Shown: one piece after another, positions 23,108 to 33,712 of the stretch
Layout of the letters: each line of letters opens with the position of its first letter
Numbering within the stretch: the stretch's first letter is position 1
From: Tamlana sp. I1
Lineage (GTDB): Bacteria > Bacteroidota > Bacteroidia > Flavobacteriales > Flavobacteriaceae
Length of the DNA: 64,000 nucleotides
Assembly: GCF_015355625.1 (NCBI RefSeq)
Contig: NZ_JACLAF010000013.1
Location: forward strand, 62,001-126,000
Direction: 5' to 3'
Position numbers and translations under genes: made by a program
The notes under the pieces: generated by a model
What the model was told of the DNA's origin: nothing
The model's input: only the letters and a program-made list of their open reading frames with translations
The model's database searches: none

Positions 23108-25120
23108 TTAGTCTACATTATCGTGTAAAAATGAATTATTACTTCTTAATTGGATATCGTCATTATCATCAACGCCAATGCTTGTTCTAGACATATCGGT
23201 TTCTGATGAATGTCTCGCCGCATTTAAATTTACACCCTGACGCTTGTAAGCAGGTACTTTTTCTATATCATCAATTTTAGAACTATTGAATTTATAGTTG
23301 AAGTCCTTCATTTTGCGTCTACGTTCATCAGCGCGATCTTTAAGCAGCTCTGATATTGGCGTATTCATTGGGTCAAATTCCTCAGTAGGTTCTTCAGGAA
23401 CTTCCCTTTTAACCACTTTTCTTTCAAAAACGACATCTTCATCTTCTTGCTCTAAAACCTCGTTTAACTTTTGTTGCTTTTTATTGCTTGAAGCTTCAAC
23501 TTCGGCATAATCATCTAAAGCATAACGAATATCGCCATCTTCATTAGACTCGGTTACCGTAATTAACTCCACATAATCGTTTACAGGAATGTCTTTTACA
23601 TCTTCGCTTACTAAATCGTGTGTAATAATTTCTTCCTCAACAGCATCAAAAACCTCATCTTCTTCAGTTGAAATTGGCAAATCGAATGTTAAAGTAATTT
23701 GCTGTTCATCTTCAAAATGATCTGGAACTACTTCAATTTCATGGTAATTTGTGGTTTCCGAAGTGTTTCTAGAAATTGGTTTTATAATAAAGTCATCTTC
23801 ATCAATATCATCTTCAACACTATCGGTAACTTCTTCATAAGTCACACCAATATTTCTGATGATTTCTGAAGTAGGAATTAAATCAAAATTATTATTTGGT
23901 TTTGGAGTCTCTACTGGTTTTGGTGTTTCTACAGGTTTTGCAGCACGCATAGGGCGTTCTTCTTCAACATCTAAATCTAAAGTATGGCGTACAACAGGTG
24001 GCGCTTTTTTCTCTACCATTTCTACGGCTGGCGGAATAATAACTGGATCTTTTTCCTGTGCATCTAAATCCTGCTCTTCGCTAAGTACGTGTCTTACTTT
24101 TTTAGTTTCTGTATTAGAAATTTCATCTTGTTGCTCGATGTTAAATCCCGTTGCTATAATGGTTACAGCGATTGATTCTTCTAAAGCTTCATCTTCACCA
24201 ACACCCATAATAATGTTTGCGCCATGACCTGCTTCATTTTGAATATGGTCGTTAATTTCGCCAATTTCATCAATGGTAATTTCTTGTACACCAGAAACAA
24301 TTAGCAGCAATACATTTTTAGCTCCAGTGATTTTATTATCATTTAATAATGGCGAATCAAGTGCTTTTCTAATAGCATCTTGAGCACGGTTTTGTCCAGC
24401 CGCTAAAGCCGATCCCATAATAGCAGTACCACTATTACTTAGTACGGTTTTAGCATCACGTAAATCGATGTTTTGTGTGTAGTGATGTGTAATAACTTCG
24501 GCAATACCACGAGCAGCGGTAGCTAAAACTTCATCGGCTTTCGAGAATCCTGCTTTAAAGCCTAGATTTCCATATACTTCACGAAGTTTATTGTTATTTA
24601 TTACAATTAAAGAATCGACTACACTACGTAATTTTTCAATCCCTTTTTGAGATTGTTCGATACGCATTTTACCTTCAAACTGGAAAGGCATGGTTACAAT
24701 ACCAACGGTTAAAATGTCTTTTTCTTTAGCCATTTGTGCAATAATTGGTGCTGCACCTGTACCGGTACCACCACCCATTCCGGCCGTGATAAAAACCATT
24801 TTTGTGTTAGAATCTAGCATTTGAGAAATATCTTCGACACTTTCTACCGCAGATTTTTCTCCAACGTCTGGGTTTGCACCCGCACCTAACCCTTCGGTTA
24901 GATTAACACCTAATTGGATTTTGTTTGGAACACCACTATTTTCAAGGGCTTGAGAGTCGGTATTACAAACGAAAAAATCTACGCCTTTAATACCTTGTTG
25001 GAACATGTGGTTAATCGCGTTACTGCCGCCGCCGCCAACGCCAATAACCTTTATTACATTTGATTTATTTTTGGGTAAATCAAAGGAAATGTTTGTTTCG
25101 AATTCTTCATTGCTGCTCAT
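23108..25120 (-). CDS. ftsZ: Cell division protein FtsZ with long C-terminal extension
   Basis: Tubulin-like GTPase that forms the division ring. The GTPase core (residues about 15-330) has the GGGSNA start and the tubulin signature GGGTGTG near residue 110, plus the [10 protein letters not shown] and [10 protein letters not shown] segments. It is followed by an unusually long acidic, Glu/Asp- and Pro-rich linker of about 280 residues, and a C-terminal region with [12 protein letters not shown], the likely peptide that contacts FtsA, and about 35 more residues after it. The total, 670 residues, is far longer than the 380-400 of proteobacterial FtsZ but usual for Flavobacteriaceae. It follows ftsA by 112 bp and is last in the cluster. 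Confidence 0.97.
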   Translation of the reverse strand: MSSNEEFETNISFDLPKNKSNVIKVIGVGGGGSNAINHMFQQGIKGVDFFVCNTDSQALENSGVPNKIQLGVNLTEGLGAGANPDVGEKSAVESVEDISQMLDSNTKMVFITAGMGGGTGTGAAPIIAQMAKEKDILTVGIVTMPFQFEGKMRIEQSQKGIEKLRSVVDSLIVINNNKLREVYGNLGFKAGFSKADEVLATAARGIAEVITHHYTQNIDLRDAKTVLSNSGTAIMGSALAAGQNRAQDAIRKALDSPLLNDNKITGAKNVLLLIVSGVQEITIDEIGEINDHIQNEAGHGANIIMGVGEDEALEESIAVTIIATGFNIEQQDEISNTETKKVRHVLSEEQDLDAQEKDPVIIPPAVEMVEKKAPPVVRHTLDLDVEEERPMRAAKPVETPKPVETPKPNNNFDLIPTSEIIRNIGVTYEEVTDSVEDDIDEDDFIIKPISRNTSETTNYHEIEVVPDHFEDEQQITLTFDLPISTEEDEVFDAVEEEIITHDLVSEDVKDIPVNDYVELITVTESNEDGDIRYALDDYAEVEASSNKKQQKLNEVLEQEDEDVVFERKVVKREVPEEPTEEFDPMNTPISELLKDRADERRRKMKDFNYKFNSSKIDDIEKVPAYKRQGVNLNAARHSSETDMSRTSIGVDDNDDIQLRSNNSFLHDNVD

Positions 25121-25196
25121 AAATTCTGTTTTACTGTGGTTCGTACTTAAATTTTAATTCTATGGATTACTTCTTGCGTGTTTAACCGCATTTACC

Positions 25197-25219
25197 AAAA
25201 CTGTTTACTAGGCAGTTTT
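25197..25219 (-). other. Hairpin between ftsA and ftsZ
   Basis: aaaactg (25197-25203) and cagtttt (25213-25219) form a 7-bp stem with a 9-nt loop, 13 bp after the ftsA stop. No U tract follows on the minus strand. It could be an RNA-processing or attenuation element adjusting ftsZ against ftsA, but it may be chance. Confidence 0.3.
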
Positions 25220-25232
25220 GTTTTGCTCTTTT

Positions 25233-26558
25233 CTATTCTGCGTTATCTAAAAAATCTTTAACGCGGTCTGTTAACTTATCAAGAAACGAGCGTCTTTCCT
25301 TGGGTTGTTCTATAACTTGTGGTTCTTCAGGAATATCTCCTGGAGTTTCTTCTTCTTCAACAACAATCTCTTCTTCTTGAAGTTCTATTTTCTTTCTTTC
25401 CTGGCGTTTTAATCCGTCTAACACCAATCCTACTGCTGTGGCGTATAAGGGACTTGTAATATCTTCATCGCTATCGCCAGCCAAATGTTCGTTTGGATAT
25501 CCTATTCTGGTATCCATTCCGGTGATATATTCAACCAATTGCTTTAAGTGTTTTAACTGGCTACCGCCTCCTGTTAATACAATACCACCAATTAATTTTT
25601 TCTTTTGCTCTTCGTGTCCGTAATTTTTAATTTCGGCATACACTTGTTCTATAATTTCAACAACACGTGCATGTATAATTTTAGAGAGATTTTTTAAAGT
25701 GATTTCTTTTGGCTCACGTCCTCTTAATCCTGGAATAGAAACAATTTCGTTGTCTTTATTTTCCCCTGGCCATGCCGAACCAAATTTTATTTTTAGTAAT
25801 TCGGCTTGCTTTTCTATGATGGAACAGCCTTCTTTAATATCTTCAGTAATTACATTACCGCCAAATGGGATAACGGCTGTATGACGAATAATACCGTCTC
25901 TAAAAATGGCTAAATCTGTGGTTCCGCCACCTATATCGATTAAAGCAACACCGGCTTCTTTTTCTTCCTGACTTAGTACTGCATTTGATGATGCTAAAGG
26001 TTCTAACGTAATGCCTTCTAAATTTAAACCAGCACTTTTTATACAACGCCCCACATTTCTAATGGATGATACTTGCCCAACTACCACATGGAAATTAGCT
26101 TCTAATCGTCCGCCGTACATACCAATGGGTTCTTTTATTTCTGCCTGACCATCAACTTTATACTCTTGAGGTAATACATGAATAATTTCTTCGCCTGGAA
26201 GCATTACTAATTTATGCACTTGATTGATGAGTGTATCAATATCCTCATCATCAATAACCGTTTCAGAGTCGGCTCTTGTAATGTAATCGCTATGTTGTAA
26301 ACTACGAATATGTTGCCCAGCAATACCAACCGTAACATCTTCAATCTTAATATCGGAAGCAGCTTCGGCTTCTTGAACCGCTTGCTGAATAGATTGAATA
26401 GTTTGCGTAATATTATTTACAACACCACGATGTACGCCTAAACTTTTAGATTTTCCAATACCTAAAATTTCTAACTTCCCGTATTCATTCTTACGACCAA
26501 TCATAGCCACTATTTTAGTGGTTCCTATGTCTAATCCTACTGCTAAATTATGCTCCAT
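25233..26558 (-). CDS. ftsA: Cell division protein FtsA
   Basis: Actin-like membrane tether for FtsZ, 441 residues. It opens with the phosphate-1 motif VGLDIGTTKIVAMIG and has LIDIGGGTTDLAIF (phosphate 2) and GGIVLTGGGSQL (adenosine motif). The SHS2/1C domain lies at about residues 80-160. The C-terminus, after an acidic linker, ends in an amphipathic helix SFLDKLTDRVKDFLDNAE that should bind the inner membrane. It sits 3 bp downstream of ftsQ, so the two are co-expressed. Confidence 0.97.
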   Translation of the reverse strand: MEHNLAVGLDIGTTKIVAMIGRKNEYGKLEILGIGKSKSLGVHRGVVNNITQTIQSIQQAVQEAEAASDIKIEDVTVGIAGQHIRSLQHSDYITRADSETVIDDEDIDTLINQVHKLVMLPGEEIIHVLPQEYKVDGQAEIKEPIGMYGGRLEANFHVVVGQVSSIRNVGRCIKSAGLNLEGITLEPLASSNAVLSQEEKEAGVALIDIGGGTTDLAIFRDGIIRHTAVIPFGGNVITEDIKEGCSIIEKQAELLKIKFGSAWPGENKDNEIVSIPGLRGREPKEITLKNLSKIIHARVVEIIEQVYAEIKNYGHEEQKKKLIGGIVLTGGGSQLKHLKQLVEYITGMDTRIGYPNEHLAGDSDEDITSPLYATAVGLVLDGLKRQERKKIELQEEEIVVEEEETPGDIPEEPQVIEQPKERRSFLDKLTDRVKDFLDNAE

Positions 26559-26561
26559 AGC

Positions 26562-27281
26562 CTAAATTTTGGTACATATTACTTGGTTATCAAACTGTAA
26601 ATTTACTTTACTATAGTTTTGTAATGTTTTATCTTTAAGTGCTTTTTTATAAAACGCTTTCAAATTATTTATTTTCTTATCTAAAGCCTCTATCTCTCCT
26701 AATTGCACAATGAAATCGCATTTCCTAAGCTTTAAAAAAAGGTAATTATCTTGATTTTGATGAATCTCAAAAACATGCTTCGTTAAAAAATCGTCACTTC
26801 TAATTTTTCGTGCTACTTGGTACACATTTTTTAAATTATTTTTCTCAACATAACCTGTAACCAAAGGCACTCTAGCAGAATAATTTCTTGACAAAGGCAT
26901 AAACAGACCGTCGTCATCAATATAATAAGACGCATTTGTGCTTACTCTCGCAACAGGTGTTTTTTGTTCTATATCGGCATTAAGTGTCCCATCTACAGCA
27001 ACATACACTTCTGCAGCCTTTATCATTGGATTAGATTTGAGGGCATTTTCTAATTCATTCAAAGCTAAAGTTTCTTTCGCCACATTTTTAACACCACCGT
27101 AATTTTGTATTAACAATTTACTAACAGCTTTGCTGGTTATAAAAAGGTTGTTTTCCCCAACAAACTTCACGTTCGGCTCGGAAATTATTCGCGCATTATT
27201 CCTTCCAGATGCAAAAGCAAAAAGAAAGATAACCAAGCCAAATAAAGCCACCATTTTTATGTAATTCCAGTTAATTCGCAA
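26562..27281 (-). CDS. ftsQ: Cell division protein FtsQ
   Basis: A bitopic inner-membrane division protein, 239 residues: short cytoplasmic start, one membrane helix (residues about 9-24), then a periplasmic domain. The first periplasmic part (about 35-100) corresponds to the POTRA-like region, and the later beta domain includes VTGYVEKNN. In the divisome it bridges early and late proteins. Sequence conservation in FtsQ is low, so the call rests strongly on its place between murC and ftsA. It overlaps the murC end by 11 bp. Confidence 0.9.
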   Translation of the reverse strand: MRINWNYIKMVALFGLVIFLFAFASGRNNARIISEPNVKFVGENNLFITSKAVSKLLIQNYGGVKNVAKETLALNELENALKSNPMIKAAEVYVAVDGTLNADIEQKTPVARVSTNASYYIDDDGLFMPLSRNYSARVPLVTGYVEKNNLKNVYQVARKIRSDDFLTKHVFEIHQNQDNYLFLKLRKCDFIVQLGEIEALDKKINNLKAFYKKALKDKTLQNYSKVNLQFDNQVICTKI

Positions 27282-28674
27282 CGCTAAATTCTTTTTTAAT
27301 TCGTTTTACTTGTTCGCCAATATCGCCCGCACCAATAGTTAATACAATTTGGGCATCGCTTTTATGTATTTCGTTTAGTAGCGCTTCTTTGCTAACTAAT
27401 TTTTTATTGTTATTCTCAATTTTATCAAGCAACCAACTTGAGGTCACGCCTCCAATAGGCAACTCTCTTGCAGGATATATATCCAATAATAACAGTTCAT
27501 CAAACTGCGATAAACTTTCGGCAAAACCATCAATAAAATCTCTTGTTCTACTGAATAAATGTGGCTGAAAAATAGCCATCACTTTTTTATCTGGATACAT
27601 TTCTCGAACTGCATGATGCACCGCATTTATTTCTGATGGATGATGTGCATAATCGTCGATATAAACAAATTCATCCGTTTTAATTTGATACGAAAATCTA
27701 CGCTTTACACCTTTATAAGATGCTAAAGCTTTGGCGAGCTGCTGGGTGGAGCAACCATATTCTACAGCCATCGCCAAGGCTATTAATGCATTAGACAAAT
27801 TATGTCTTCCTGGTAGGTTAAATTCTAAATTTTCAATGACGGTTTTCGGTGTTTTTACATCGAAAACATAAGTGCCATTTTGTATTTTTATATTCTGAAC
27901 GGTGTAATCTGAATCGTCTTCAACACCATAAGTTATCCCCTGCAATGGGAGTCCGTTTTTAATAAACAACTTCCCATTTGGTTTTAAACATTCTGAAAAT
28001 TGTTTGAATGTTTTCATCAATTCTTCAGCATTACCATAAATATCCAAATGATCGGCATCCATGGATGTAATGCAAGCCATATCTGGAGATAAGGTTAAAA
28101 AGGAACGATCAAACTCATCAGCTTCAACCACTGAAACCTCAGTACCATTCAATATTAAATTGGAATTGTAATTTTCACTAATACCACCTAAAAACGCCGT
28201 TAATGGCACTTGGCATGAATTTAATAAATGTCCTAAAATACTTGTGGTTGTGGTTTTACCATGTGTTCCAGCAACAGCCAAGCAAAAAGTATGTTCGGTA
28301 ATTAATCCTAAAATTTGCGAACGTTTAACAACATTAAAATCATTGTTTTTGAAATAATTTAATTCCGCATGATCTTTAGGAACCGCAGGCGTATAAACCA
28401 CCAAAGTTTTTTCAGCATTTAAAAACGCTGAAGGTATTTGTGCAACAGCATCTTCAAAATGAATTTGAATACCTAAATCAACCAATGTATTTGTAATTTC
28501 GGTTGGTGTTCTATCATAACCAGCAACCTGCTTTTGGTTCGCGTGAAAATAGCGCGCAATAGCACTCATACCGATGCCACCGATACCAATAAAATACACA
28601 TTATCCCATTCCAATCCCTTCTCAGAAGCAAGGGCTTTTTTAGCGGTCGATATGTTAGTTCTCTTTTCTACCAT
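27271..28674 (-). CDS. murC: UDP-N-acetylmuramate--L-alanine ligase
   Basis: Adds L-Ala to UDP-MurNAc, the first step of peptidoglycan stem-peptide synthesis, in the cytoplasm. The 467-residue protein has the N-terminal Rossmann motif FIGIGGIGMSAIA, the ATP loop GTHGKTTTTS, and the central Mur-ligase features EADEFDRSF and DDYAHHPSEI. The N-terminus carries about 25 residues before the Rossmann start; a later start cannot be excluded. It starts 6 bp after the murG stop and overlaps ftsQ, so it is embedded in the cluster transcript. Confidence 0.96.
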   Translation of the reverse strand: MVEKRTNISTAKKALASEKGLEWDNVYFIGIGGIGMSAIARYFHANQKQVAGYDRTPTEITNTLVDLGIQIHFEDAVAQIPSAFLNAEKTLVVYTPAVPKDHAELNYFKNNDFNVVKRSQILGLITEHTFCLAVAGTHGKTTTTSILGHLLNSCQVPLTAFLGGISENYNSNLILNGTEVSVVEADEFDRSFLTLSPDMACITSMDADHLDIYGNAEELMKTFKQFSECLKPNGKLFIKNGLPLQGITYGVEDDSDYTVQNIKIQNGTYVFDVKTPKTVIENLEFNLPGRHNLSNALIALAMAVEYGCSTQQLAKALASYKGVKRRFSYQIKTDEFVYIDDYAHHPSEINAVHHAVREMYPDKKVMAIFQPHLFSRTRDFIDGFAESLSQFDELLLLDIYPARELPIGGVTSSWLLDKIENNNKKLVSKEALLNEIHKSDAQIVLTIGAGDIGEQVKRIKKEFSVAN

Positions 28675-28680
28675 TTTATT

Positions 28681-29790
28681 TTAGTTTCTTCCCTTAGGGA
28701 AGATCAGAAGTTTTTCTACTTCGTTAACAATTTCTTTGGTAGCATTTACCAATGCTAATTTTTTTATATTTTCTCCTAATTCTTTTTTTCTTTCTGGCGA
28801 GGCCACTAACAATGAAAACTTGTTTTCAAAATCGGCGTCTAAATCTTCTTCTTTAATAATTAATGCCGCATCTTTATCTACAATCGCCATGGCGTTTTTA
28901 GTTTGATGATCTTCTGCAACATTTGGTGATGGAATAAAAATCACAGGCTTCCCAACAATACAAAGTTCTGAAACCGACCCAGCGCCTGCTCTAGAAATTA
29001 CCACATCGGCAGCCGCATAAGCGAAATCCATATTATTTATAAATTCATGAACCTGAACATGATTCGTGTGGTTATAAATTTTATATTTCTTGTAATACAA
29101 CTTGCCACATTGCCAAATAATTTGAACTTTTTGCGTATCGAAAAAATCCAATTTACTTTCTATTAATTCATTTATTCGCTTCGCTCCTAAACTTCCACCT
29201 ATCACTAAAAGGGTAGTCATACCTTCTTTTAATTCGAAAAACGCTTTGGCTTCAGCCGTTTTAACATCGATATCCAACAAACCTTTTCGAACAGGATTTC
29301 CTGTTTTTACAATTTTATCTTTTGGAAAAAAACGTTCTAAACCATCATAAGCCACACAAATTTTATTCGCCTTATTTGCCAATAACTTATTGGTAATGCC
29401 TGGATACGAATTTTGCTCCTGAATTAGCACTGGAATTTTACTTAATTCTGCCATTTTCAATAATGGTCCACTTGCAAAACCTCCTGTTCCGATGGCAATA
29501 TCCGGTCTAAACGATTTTATAATTTTTCGCGCCCCCAAAAGACTACTAAGTATTTTAAAAGGAAACAATATATTTTTATATAGTTGCTTGCGCTGAATTC
29601 CTGAAATCCATAAACCTTTTATTTCATACCCCGATTGCGGCACTTTTTCCATTTCCATTCTATCCTTCGCGCCAACAAATAAAAACTCTGCATCAGGATA
29701 TCTTGATTTCAATTCGTTCGCAATTGCAACTGCAGGATAAATATGTCCTCCAGTTCCTCCTCCCGATAATATGATTTTATACTTACTCAT
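28681..29790 (-). CDS. murG: UDP-N-acetylglucosamine--lipid I GlcNAc transferase
   Basis: Peripheral inner-membrane GT-B glycosyltransferase that makes lipid II. The glycine-rich [15 protein letters not shown] motif near the N-terminus, [21 protein letters not shown] and the donor-site GAGSVSEL are all present. I chose the ATG at 29788-29790: it gives the usual [10 protein letters not shown] start and lies 1 bp after the ftsW stop; an upstream ATG would overlap ftsW. The last codons (FPKGRN) read through a small palindrome at 28688-28702. Confidence 0.96.
   Translation of the reverse strand: MSKYKIILSGGGTGGHIYPAVAIANELKSRYPDAEFLFVGAKDRMEMEKVPQSGYEIKGLWISGIQRKQLYKNILFPFKILSSLLGARKIIKSFRPDIAIGTGGFASGPLLKMAELSKIPVLIQEQNSYPGITNKLLANKANKICVAYDGLERFFPKDKIVKTGNPVRKGLLDIDVKTAEAKAFFELKEGMTTLLVIGGSLGAKRINELIESKLDFFDTQKVQIIWQCGKLYYKKYKIYNHTNHVQVHEFINNMDFAYAAADVVISRAGAGSVSELCIVGKPVIFIPSPNVAEDHQTKNAMAIVDKDAALIIKEEDLDADFENKFSLLVASPERKKELGENIKKLALVNATKEIVNEVEKLLIFPKGRN
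28688..28702. repeat. Small palindrome at the murG 3' end
   Basis: cttccc-tta-gggaag is a compact inverted repeat inside the last codons of murG. A similar element lies before murD (32336-32356). Related CTTCCC/GGGAAG hairpins are common between flavobacterial genes as far as I recall. No U tract follows. Confidence 0.55.
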
Positions 29791-29791
29791 T

Positions 29792-30985
29792 TTATATGGC
29801 TTCTGATAAAACATCTAATGGATTATCCTCACTAATTTCTTTTTCTTTTATTTCTTCCCTTTTAGCACTCACGCTTAAAATAATACCTACTGCCAAGCAA
29901 GTCATCCAAATGGAAGTCCCCCCACTACTTAGCAAGGGTAAAGTTTGTCCTGTTACCGGAAACAACTCCACAGCAACCGCCATGTTTATAATGGCCTGAA
30001 ACACTATTGGAAGCCCCACACCTAACACAACCAATTTCCCAAAAACGGATTCTGATTTTTGTGCTACTATAACAATTCTGAATAGTAGCCACAAGTACAA
30101 AGTCATAACCACAAAACCACCTAACAAGCCGTATTCTTCAATAATGATGGCAAATATAAAATCTGATGACGATTGTGGTAAGAAGTTCTTTTGAAGACTC
30201 TTTCCTGGCCCTACGCCCCAAATTTCGCCCGAAGCAATTGCTATTTTTGCTTTTTCGATTTGATAATCGGCCTCTGTATCTTCAGGGTTTGAAAAACTTT
30301 CAATACGCCCCATCCAAGTATCAACACGATTTGGCATAGCATCAGGGAAAGCTTTAGCTATTAATATAAACACCGTTAAAACTAAAATTCCAGAACCTAT
30401 AATTACTGCCAAATATCGAATGGGATACCCACCTAAAAACACCAACATTATTACCATGGTAAAAATGATTGCCGTTGTTGAAAAGTTTGCAGGAAGTATT
30501 AGTATTAACACCAAAAACACAGGCATCCATAATGGTAAAATAGACTCTTTAAAAGTGATTTTTTTACCGTGAATTTTCGATAAATACCTTGCCACATAAA
30601 CCATTAACACAACACTTGCTAATGTTGATGTCTGGAAAGACATCCCCACAAAAGGAATTTGAATCCATCTACTTGCATTCGCACCATCAATAGTTGTGCC
30701 TTGCAACATCGTAATTCCTAATAACAATAAAACAACTGGAATCATGAATATTGAAAGGCCTTTAAAATAATTATACGGAATTTTATGCACCCCATACATG
30801 ATTGTAAAACCTAAAATTAAATGCACAAAATGCTTAATAAAAAAGATGAAGGTACCACTGCCAGTTCCCTTGTAAGCCAAGTTACTCGCAGCACTGTACA
30901 CAGGTAAAAAGGACAAAATAGCCAGCAATGCTACTATAGCCCAAATTAACCGATCGCCTTTTATGTTATTAAATAAGGTTTGCAC
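29792..30985 (-). CDS. ftsW: Lipid II polymerase FtsW (SEDS family)
   Basis: A ten-helix inner-membrane SEDS glycosyltransferase for septal peptidoglycan, working with FtsI. The 397-residue sequence has about ten hydrophobic segments and the SEDS features [18 protein letters not shown], the [14 protein letters not shown] loop with the conserved [10 protein letters not shown] after it ([13 protein letters not shown]), and the C-terminal [10 protein letters not shown]. It is coupled to murG downstream and murD upstream (12 bp). Confidence 0.96.
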   Translation of the reverse strand: MQTLFNNIKGDRLIWAIVALLAILSFLPVYSAASNLAYKGTGSGTFIFFIKHFVHLILGFTIMYGVHKIPYNYFKGLSIFMIPVVLLLLGITMLQGTTIDGANASRWIQIPFVGMSFQTSTLASVVLMVYVARYLSKIHGKKITFKESILPLWMPVFLVLILILPANFSTTAIIFTMVIMLVFLGGYPIRYLAVIIGSGILVLTVFILIAKAFPDAMPNRVDTWMGRIESFSNPEDTEADYQIEKAKIAIASGEIWGVGPGKSLQKNFLPQSSSDFIFAIIIEEYGLLGGFVVMTLYLWLLFRIVIVAQKSESVFGKLVVLGVGLPIVFQAIINMAVAVELFPVTGQTLPLLSSGGTSIWMTCLAVGIILSVSAKREEIKEKEISEDNPLDVLSEAI

Positions 30986-30997
30986 TATGCTCTTTTA

Positions 30998-32329
30998 TTA
31001 TAGGTTTCTTACCGCGTCTTTAAATTGACGTCCGCGGTCTTCATAATTTTCAAATAAATCGAAACTCGCACAGGCAGGCGATAACAAAACATTATCTCCA
31101 GATTCGGCGATTTTATAGGCGATTTTAACAGCTTCGCTCATAAATTGAGTTTCAACAATGGCATCAACCATATTGCCAAACGTATTGATTAACTTTTCAT
31201 TATCAACACCCAAACAAATAATTGCCTTTACTTTTTCATTTACAAAAGGAAACAACTCCTGATAATTATTACCCTTATCTACACCACCAACAATCCACAC
31301 GGTTGGTGCTCCCATACTCTCTAAGGCATAATAGGTTGCATTTACATTTGTAGCTTTAGAATCGTTTATATACTGTACTTTATTAATTTTAAGCACCTGC
31401 TCTAAACGATGTTCTACACCTTGAAAATTCTCTAAACTCTCACGAATAGTTTGTTTTCTTATTTTTAGCAAATGCGCTACAGTAGAAGCAGCCATGGCGT
31501 TTTTAACATTGTGCTTTCCTTCTAAAGTAAGATTTGATGTTGGCATAATTATCTGATTATTATTTATTGTTATTATTATATTTTCTTGATCTAAATACGC
31601 GCCGTTTTCGATAGTTTTTTCTAATGAAAAAGGCAATAAAATGGATTGAACAGGATACTTTTTTAAATGATTTACAATCACTTCATCATCGGCATCATAA
31701 ATCAAATAATCATCTTTTGTTTGATTCATGGTTATTCTAAATTTAGATTCGATATAATTTTCAAATTTGTAATCGTATCGATCTAAATGGTCTGGCGTGA
31801 TATTGGTGATTACTGCAATTTTTGGTTTAAAATCAATAATATCATCCAACTGAAAACTGCTTATTTCTAAAACATAATTATCGAAATCTTCCTCTAAAAC
31901 CTGTTTTGCAAAACTGTCGCCAATATTTCCTGCCAACCCCACATTTAATTCATCTTTTAATAAATGATGCGTTAAAGTTGCCGTGGTTGTTTTACCGTTA
32001 CTTCCAGTAATTCCCACAATGGTGGCATTAGTAAATTTTGAAGCAAATTCAATTTCTGAAACTACCGTAATTCCTGCTTTGCGAATTTGCTTAACCAAAT
32101 CCACTTTATCTGGAATTCCAGGACTTTTCATTATTAAGTCTGCATTCAGGATTTTAGATGTTGTATGATTTTCATCCTCCCAATCAATTTCATGATGTAT
32201 AAGAACTTGTTTGTACTTTTCTTTTATTTTTCCCTTATCGGAAACAAAAACCTCATAACCTTTCGCCTTTGCTAAAAGTGCTGTTCCTACACCACTTTCT
32301 CCGCCTCCTAAAACGACTAATCTCCCCAT
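30998..32329 (-). CDS. murD: UDP-N-acetylmuramoylalanine--D-glutamate ligase
   Basis: Adds D-Glu to UDP-MurNAc-L-Ala. The protein has an N-terminal Rossmann-like GGGESGVGTA, the ATP loop GSNGKTTTA, the NITPDHLDRYD segment and the C-terminal VDKGNNYQEL. I chose the ATG at 32327-32329, which gives the family start MGRLVVLGGG (about 443 residues). A longer form from 32389 would add 20 residues (SLPFGEGF) encoded by a small palindromic element at 32336-32356, which looks intergenic rather than coding. Confidence 0.94.
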   Translation of the reverse strand: MGRLVVLGGGESGVGTALLAKAKGYEVFVSDKGKIKEKYKQVLIHHEIDWEDENHTTSKILNADLIMKSPGIPDKVDLVKQIRKAGITVVSEIEFASKFTNATIVGITGSNGKTTTATLTHHLLKDELNVGLAGNIGDSFAKQVLEEDFDNYVLEISSFQLDDIIDFKPKIAVITNITPDHLDRYDYKFENYIESKFRITMNQTKDDYLIYDADDEVIVNHLKKYPVQSILLPFSLEKTIENGAYLDQENIIITINNNQIIMPTSNLTLEGKHNVKNAMAASTVAHLLKIRKQTIRESLENFQGVEHRLEQVLKINKVQYINDSKATNVNATYYALESMGAPTVWIVGGVDKGNNYQELFPFVNEKVKAIICLGVDNEKLINTFGNMVDAIVETQFMSEAVKIAYKIAESGDNVLLSPACASFDLFENYEDRGRQFKDAVRNL

Positions 32330-32335
32330 CCTAAA

Positions 32336-32356
32336 TCCTTCCCCAAAGGGTAAGGA
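32336..32356. repeat. Small palindrome upstream of murD
   Basis: tccttcccc-aaa-gggtaagga is an inverted repeat with one internal mismatch in the 98-bp mraY-murD gap. It resembles the palindrome at the murG 3' end. It could be a dispersed intergenic repeat or an RNA-processing site. Confidence 0.5.
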
Positions 32357-32427
32357 ATCATTCACTTGTTTTACGTTACTCTTTTTCATTATATGAGACT
32401 TACACTTTCGTGAAAATGATAAATTTG

Positions 32428-33669
32428 TTATCTAATTTTCAACGTTACTATCGATAGAATGGCAAGCAATATGCCCACAATCCAGAAACGTGTTACTATT
32501 TTACTTTCGTGATATCCTATTTTCTGATAATGATGATGCAAGGGTGACATTTTAAAAATACGTCGGCCTTCACCATATTTTTTCTTCGTGTATTTAAACC
32601 AACTTACTTGCAGGACTACCGATAAATTTTCCGCTAAAAAAACTCCGCACAATACAGGAATTAGCCATTCTTTTCTAACAGCAATAGCGATAACCGCAAT
32701 TATACCGCCAATAGTTAAACTCCCTGTATCCCCCATAAAAACTTGCGCCGGATAGGTATTGTACCATAAAAACCCAATTAAAGCTCCTACAAAAGCGGCA
32801 ATATATATGGTGATTTCTTCAACCCTTGGAATGTACATGATGTCCAAATAATCAGCGAAAACGATGTTACCCGAAACCCAGGCAAAAATTCCTAAAGTAA
32901 GCACGATTATTGCTGAAGTTCCCGCTGCCAAACCATCAATACCATCGGTTAAATTTGCTCCGTTTGAAACCGCAGTAATTATAAAAATAACCACAAGGAT
33001 AAAAATAACCCACGCGTATTTCCCTAATGACGGGCTAATCCATGTAAGTCCTTTTGCATAATCAAACTCATTATCTTTTATAAATGGAATGGTTGTTTTT
33101 GTTGATTTCTCTTCAGCTTTAAAAAACTTTGAAGCAGGCGTATCTGGATTTTGCGCCAACATTTCTTTACGCTGTTCTACATGAATTTTTTCCTTCATGG
33201 TAACATCTTGGTGAAAATACAAGGTCGTCCCCACGATAATTCCCAAGCCAACTTGCCCAAGCACTTTGAATTTGCCTTTTAGGCCTTCTTTATCGTTTTT
33301 AAATTTCTTTTTATAATCATCTAAAAAACCGATAGCACCCATCCAAATGGTGGTAACAATTAGAAGAATGATGTAAATATTCTCCAATTTAGCTAATAAC
33401 AACACAGGAATTAAAGTCGCCAAAATAATGATGATTCCACCCATTGTTGGTGTTCCTGCCTTTTCTTGCTGCCCTTCAAGACCTAAATCGCGAATGGTTT
33501 CACCAACTTGTTGTTTTAGTAAAAGACGAATAATTCTTTTACCATAAATAGTTGAAATTAGCAGCGACAAAATCATAGCCAATGCCGCCCTAAAGGTTAT
33601 AAAACCAAAAAGTGAGGCCCCAGGAAACTGAAATTGCTTTTCTAAATATTCAAATAAATAATACAACAT
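32428..33669 (-). CDS. mraY: Phospho-N-acetylmuramoyl-pentapeptide transferase
   Basis: Inner-membrane enzyme that joins UDP-MurNAc-pentapeptide to undecaprenyl phosphate, forming lipid I. The 413-residue protein has about ten membrane segments and the family motifs [31 protein letters not shown] (catalytic Asp), [10 protein letters not shown] and PLHHHYQK. A periplasmic or cytoplasmic insertion of about 50 residues ([11 protein letters not shown] to KDNEF) is longer than in Escherichia coli but common in Bacteroidota. It lies 43 bp downstream of murE. Confidence 0.97.
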   Translation of the reverse strand: MLYYLFEYLEKQFQFPGASLFGFITFRAALAMILSLLISTIYGKRIIRLLLKQQVGETIRDLGLEGQQEKAGTPTMGGIIIILATLIPVLLLAKLENIYIILLIVTTIWMGAIGFLDDYKKKFKNDKEGLKGKFKVLGQVGLGIIVGTTLYFHQDVTMKEKIHVEQRKEMLAQNPDTPASKFFKAEEKSTKTTIPFIKDNEFDYAKGLTWISPSLGKYAWVIFILVVIFIITAVSNGANLTDGIDGLAAGTSAIIVLTLGIFAWVSGNIVFADYLDIMYIPRVEEITIYIAAFVGALIGFLWYNTYPAQVFMGDTGSLTIGGIIAVIAIAVRKEWLIPVLCGVFLAENLSVVLQVSWFKYTKKKYGEGRRIFKMSPLHHHYQKIGYHESKIVTRFWIVGILLAILSIVTLKIR

Positions 33670-33712
33670 CTTTTTGTGTGTTAAAGCGATTCAAAATGCA
33701 TGAATGGCGCTT

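Noticed and set aside
23859-24227. Antisense open frame of 122 codons inside ftsZ
   Set aside because: It mirrors the acidic, low-complexity linker of FtsZ on the other strand and has no motif of its own.
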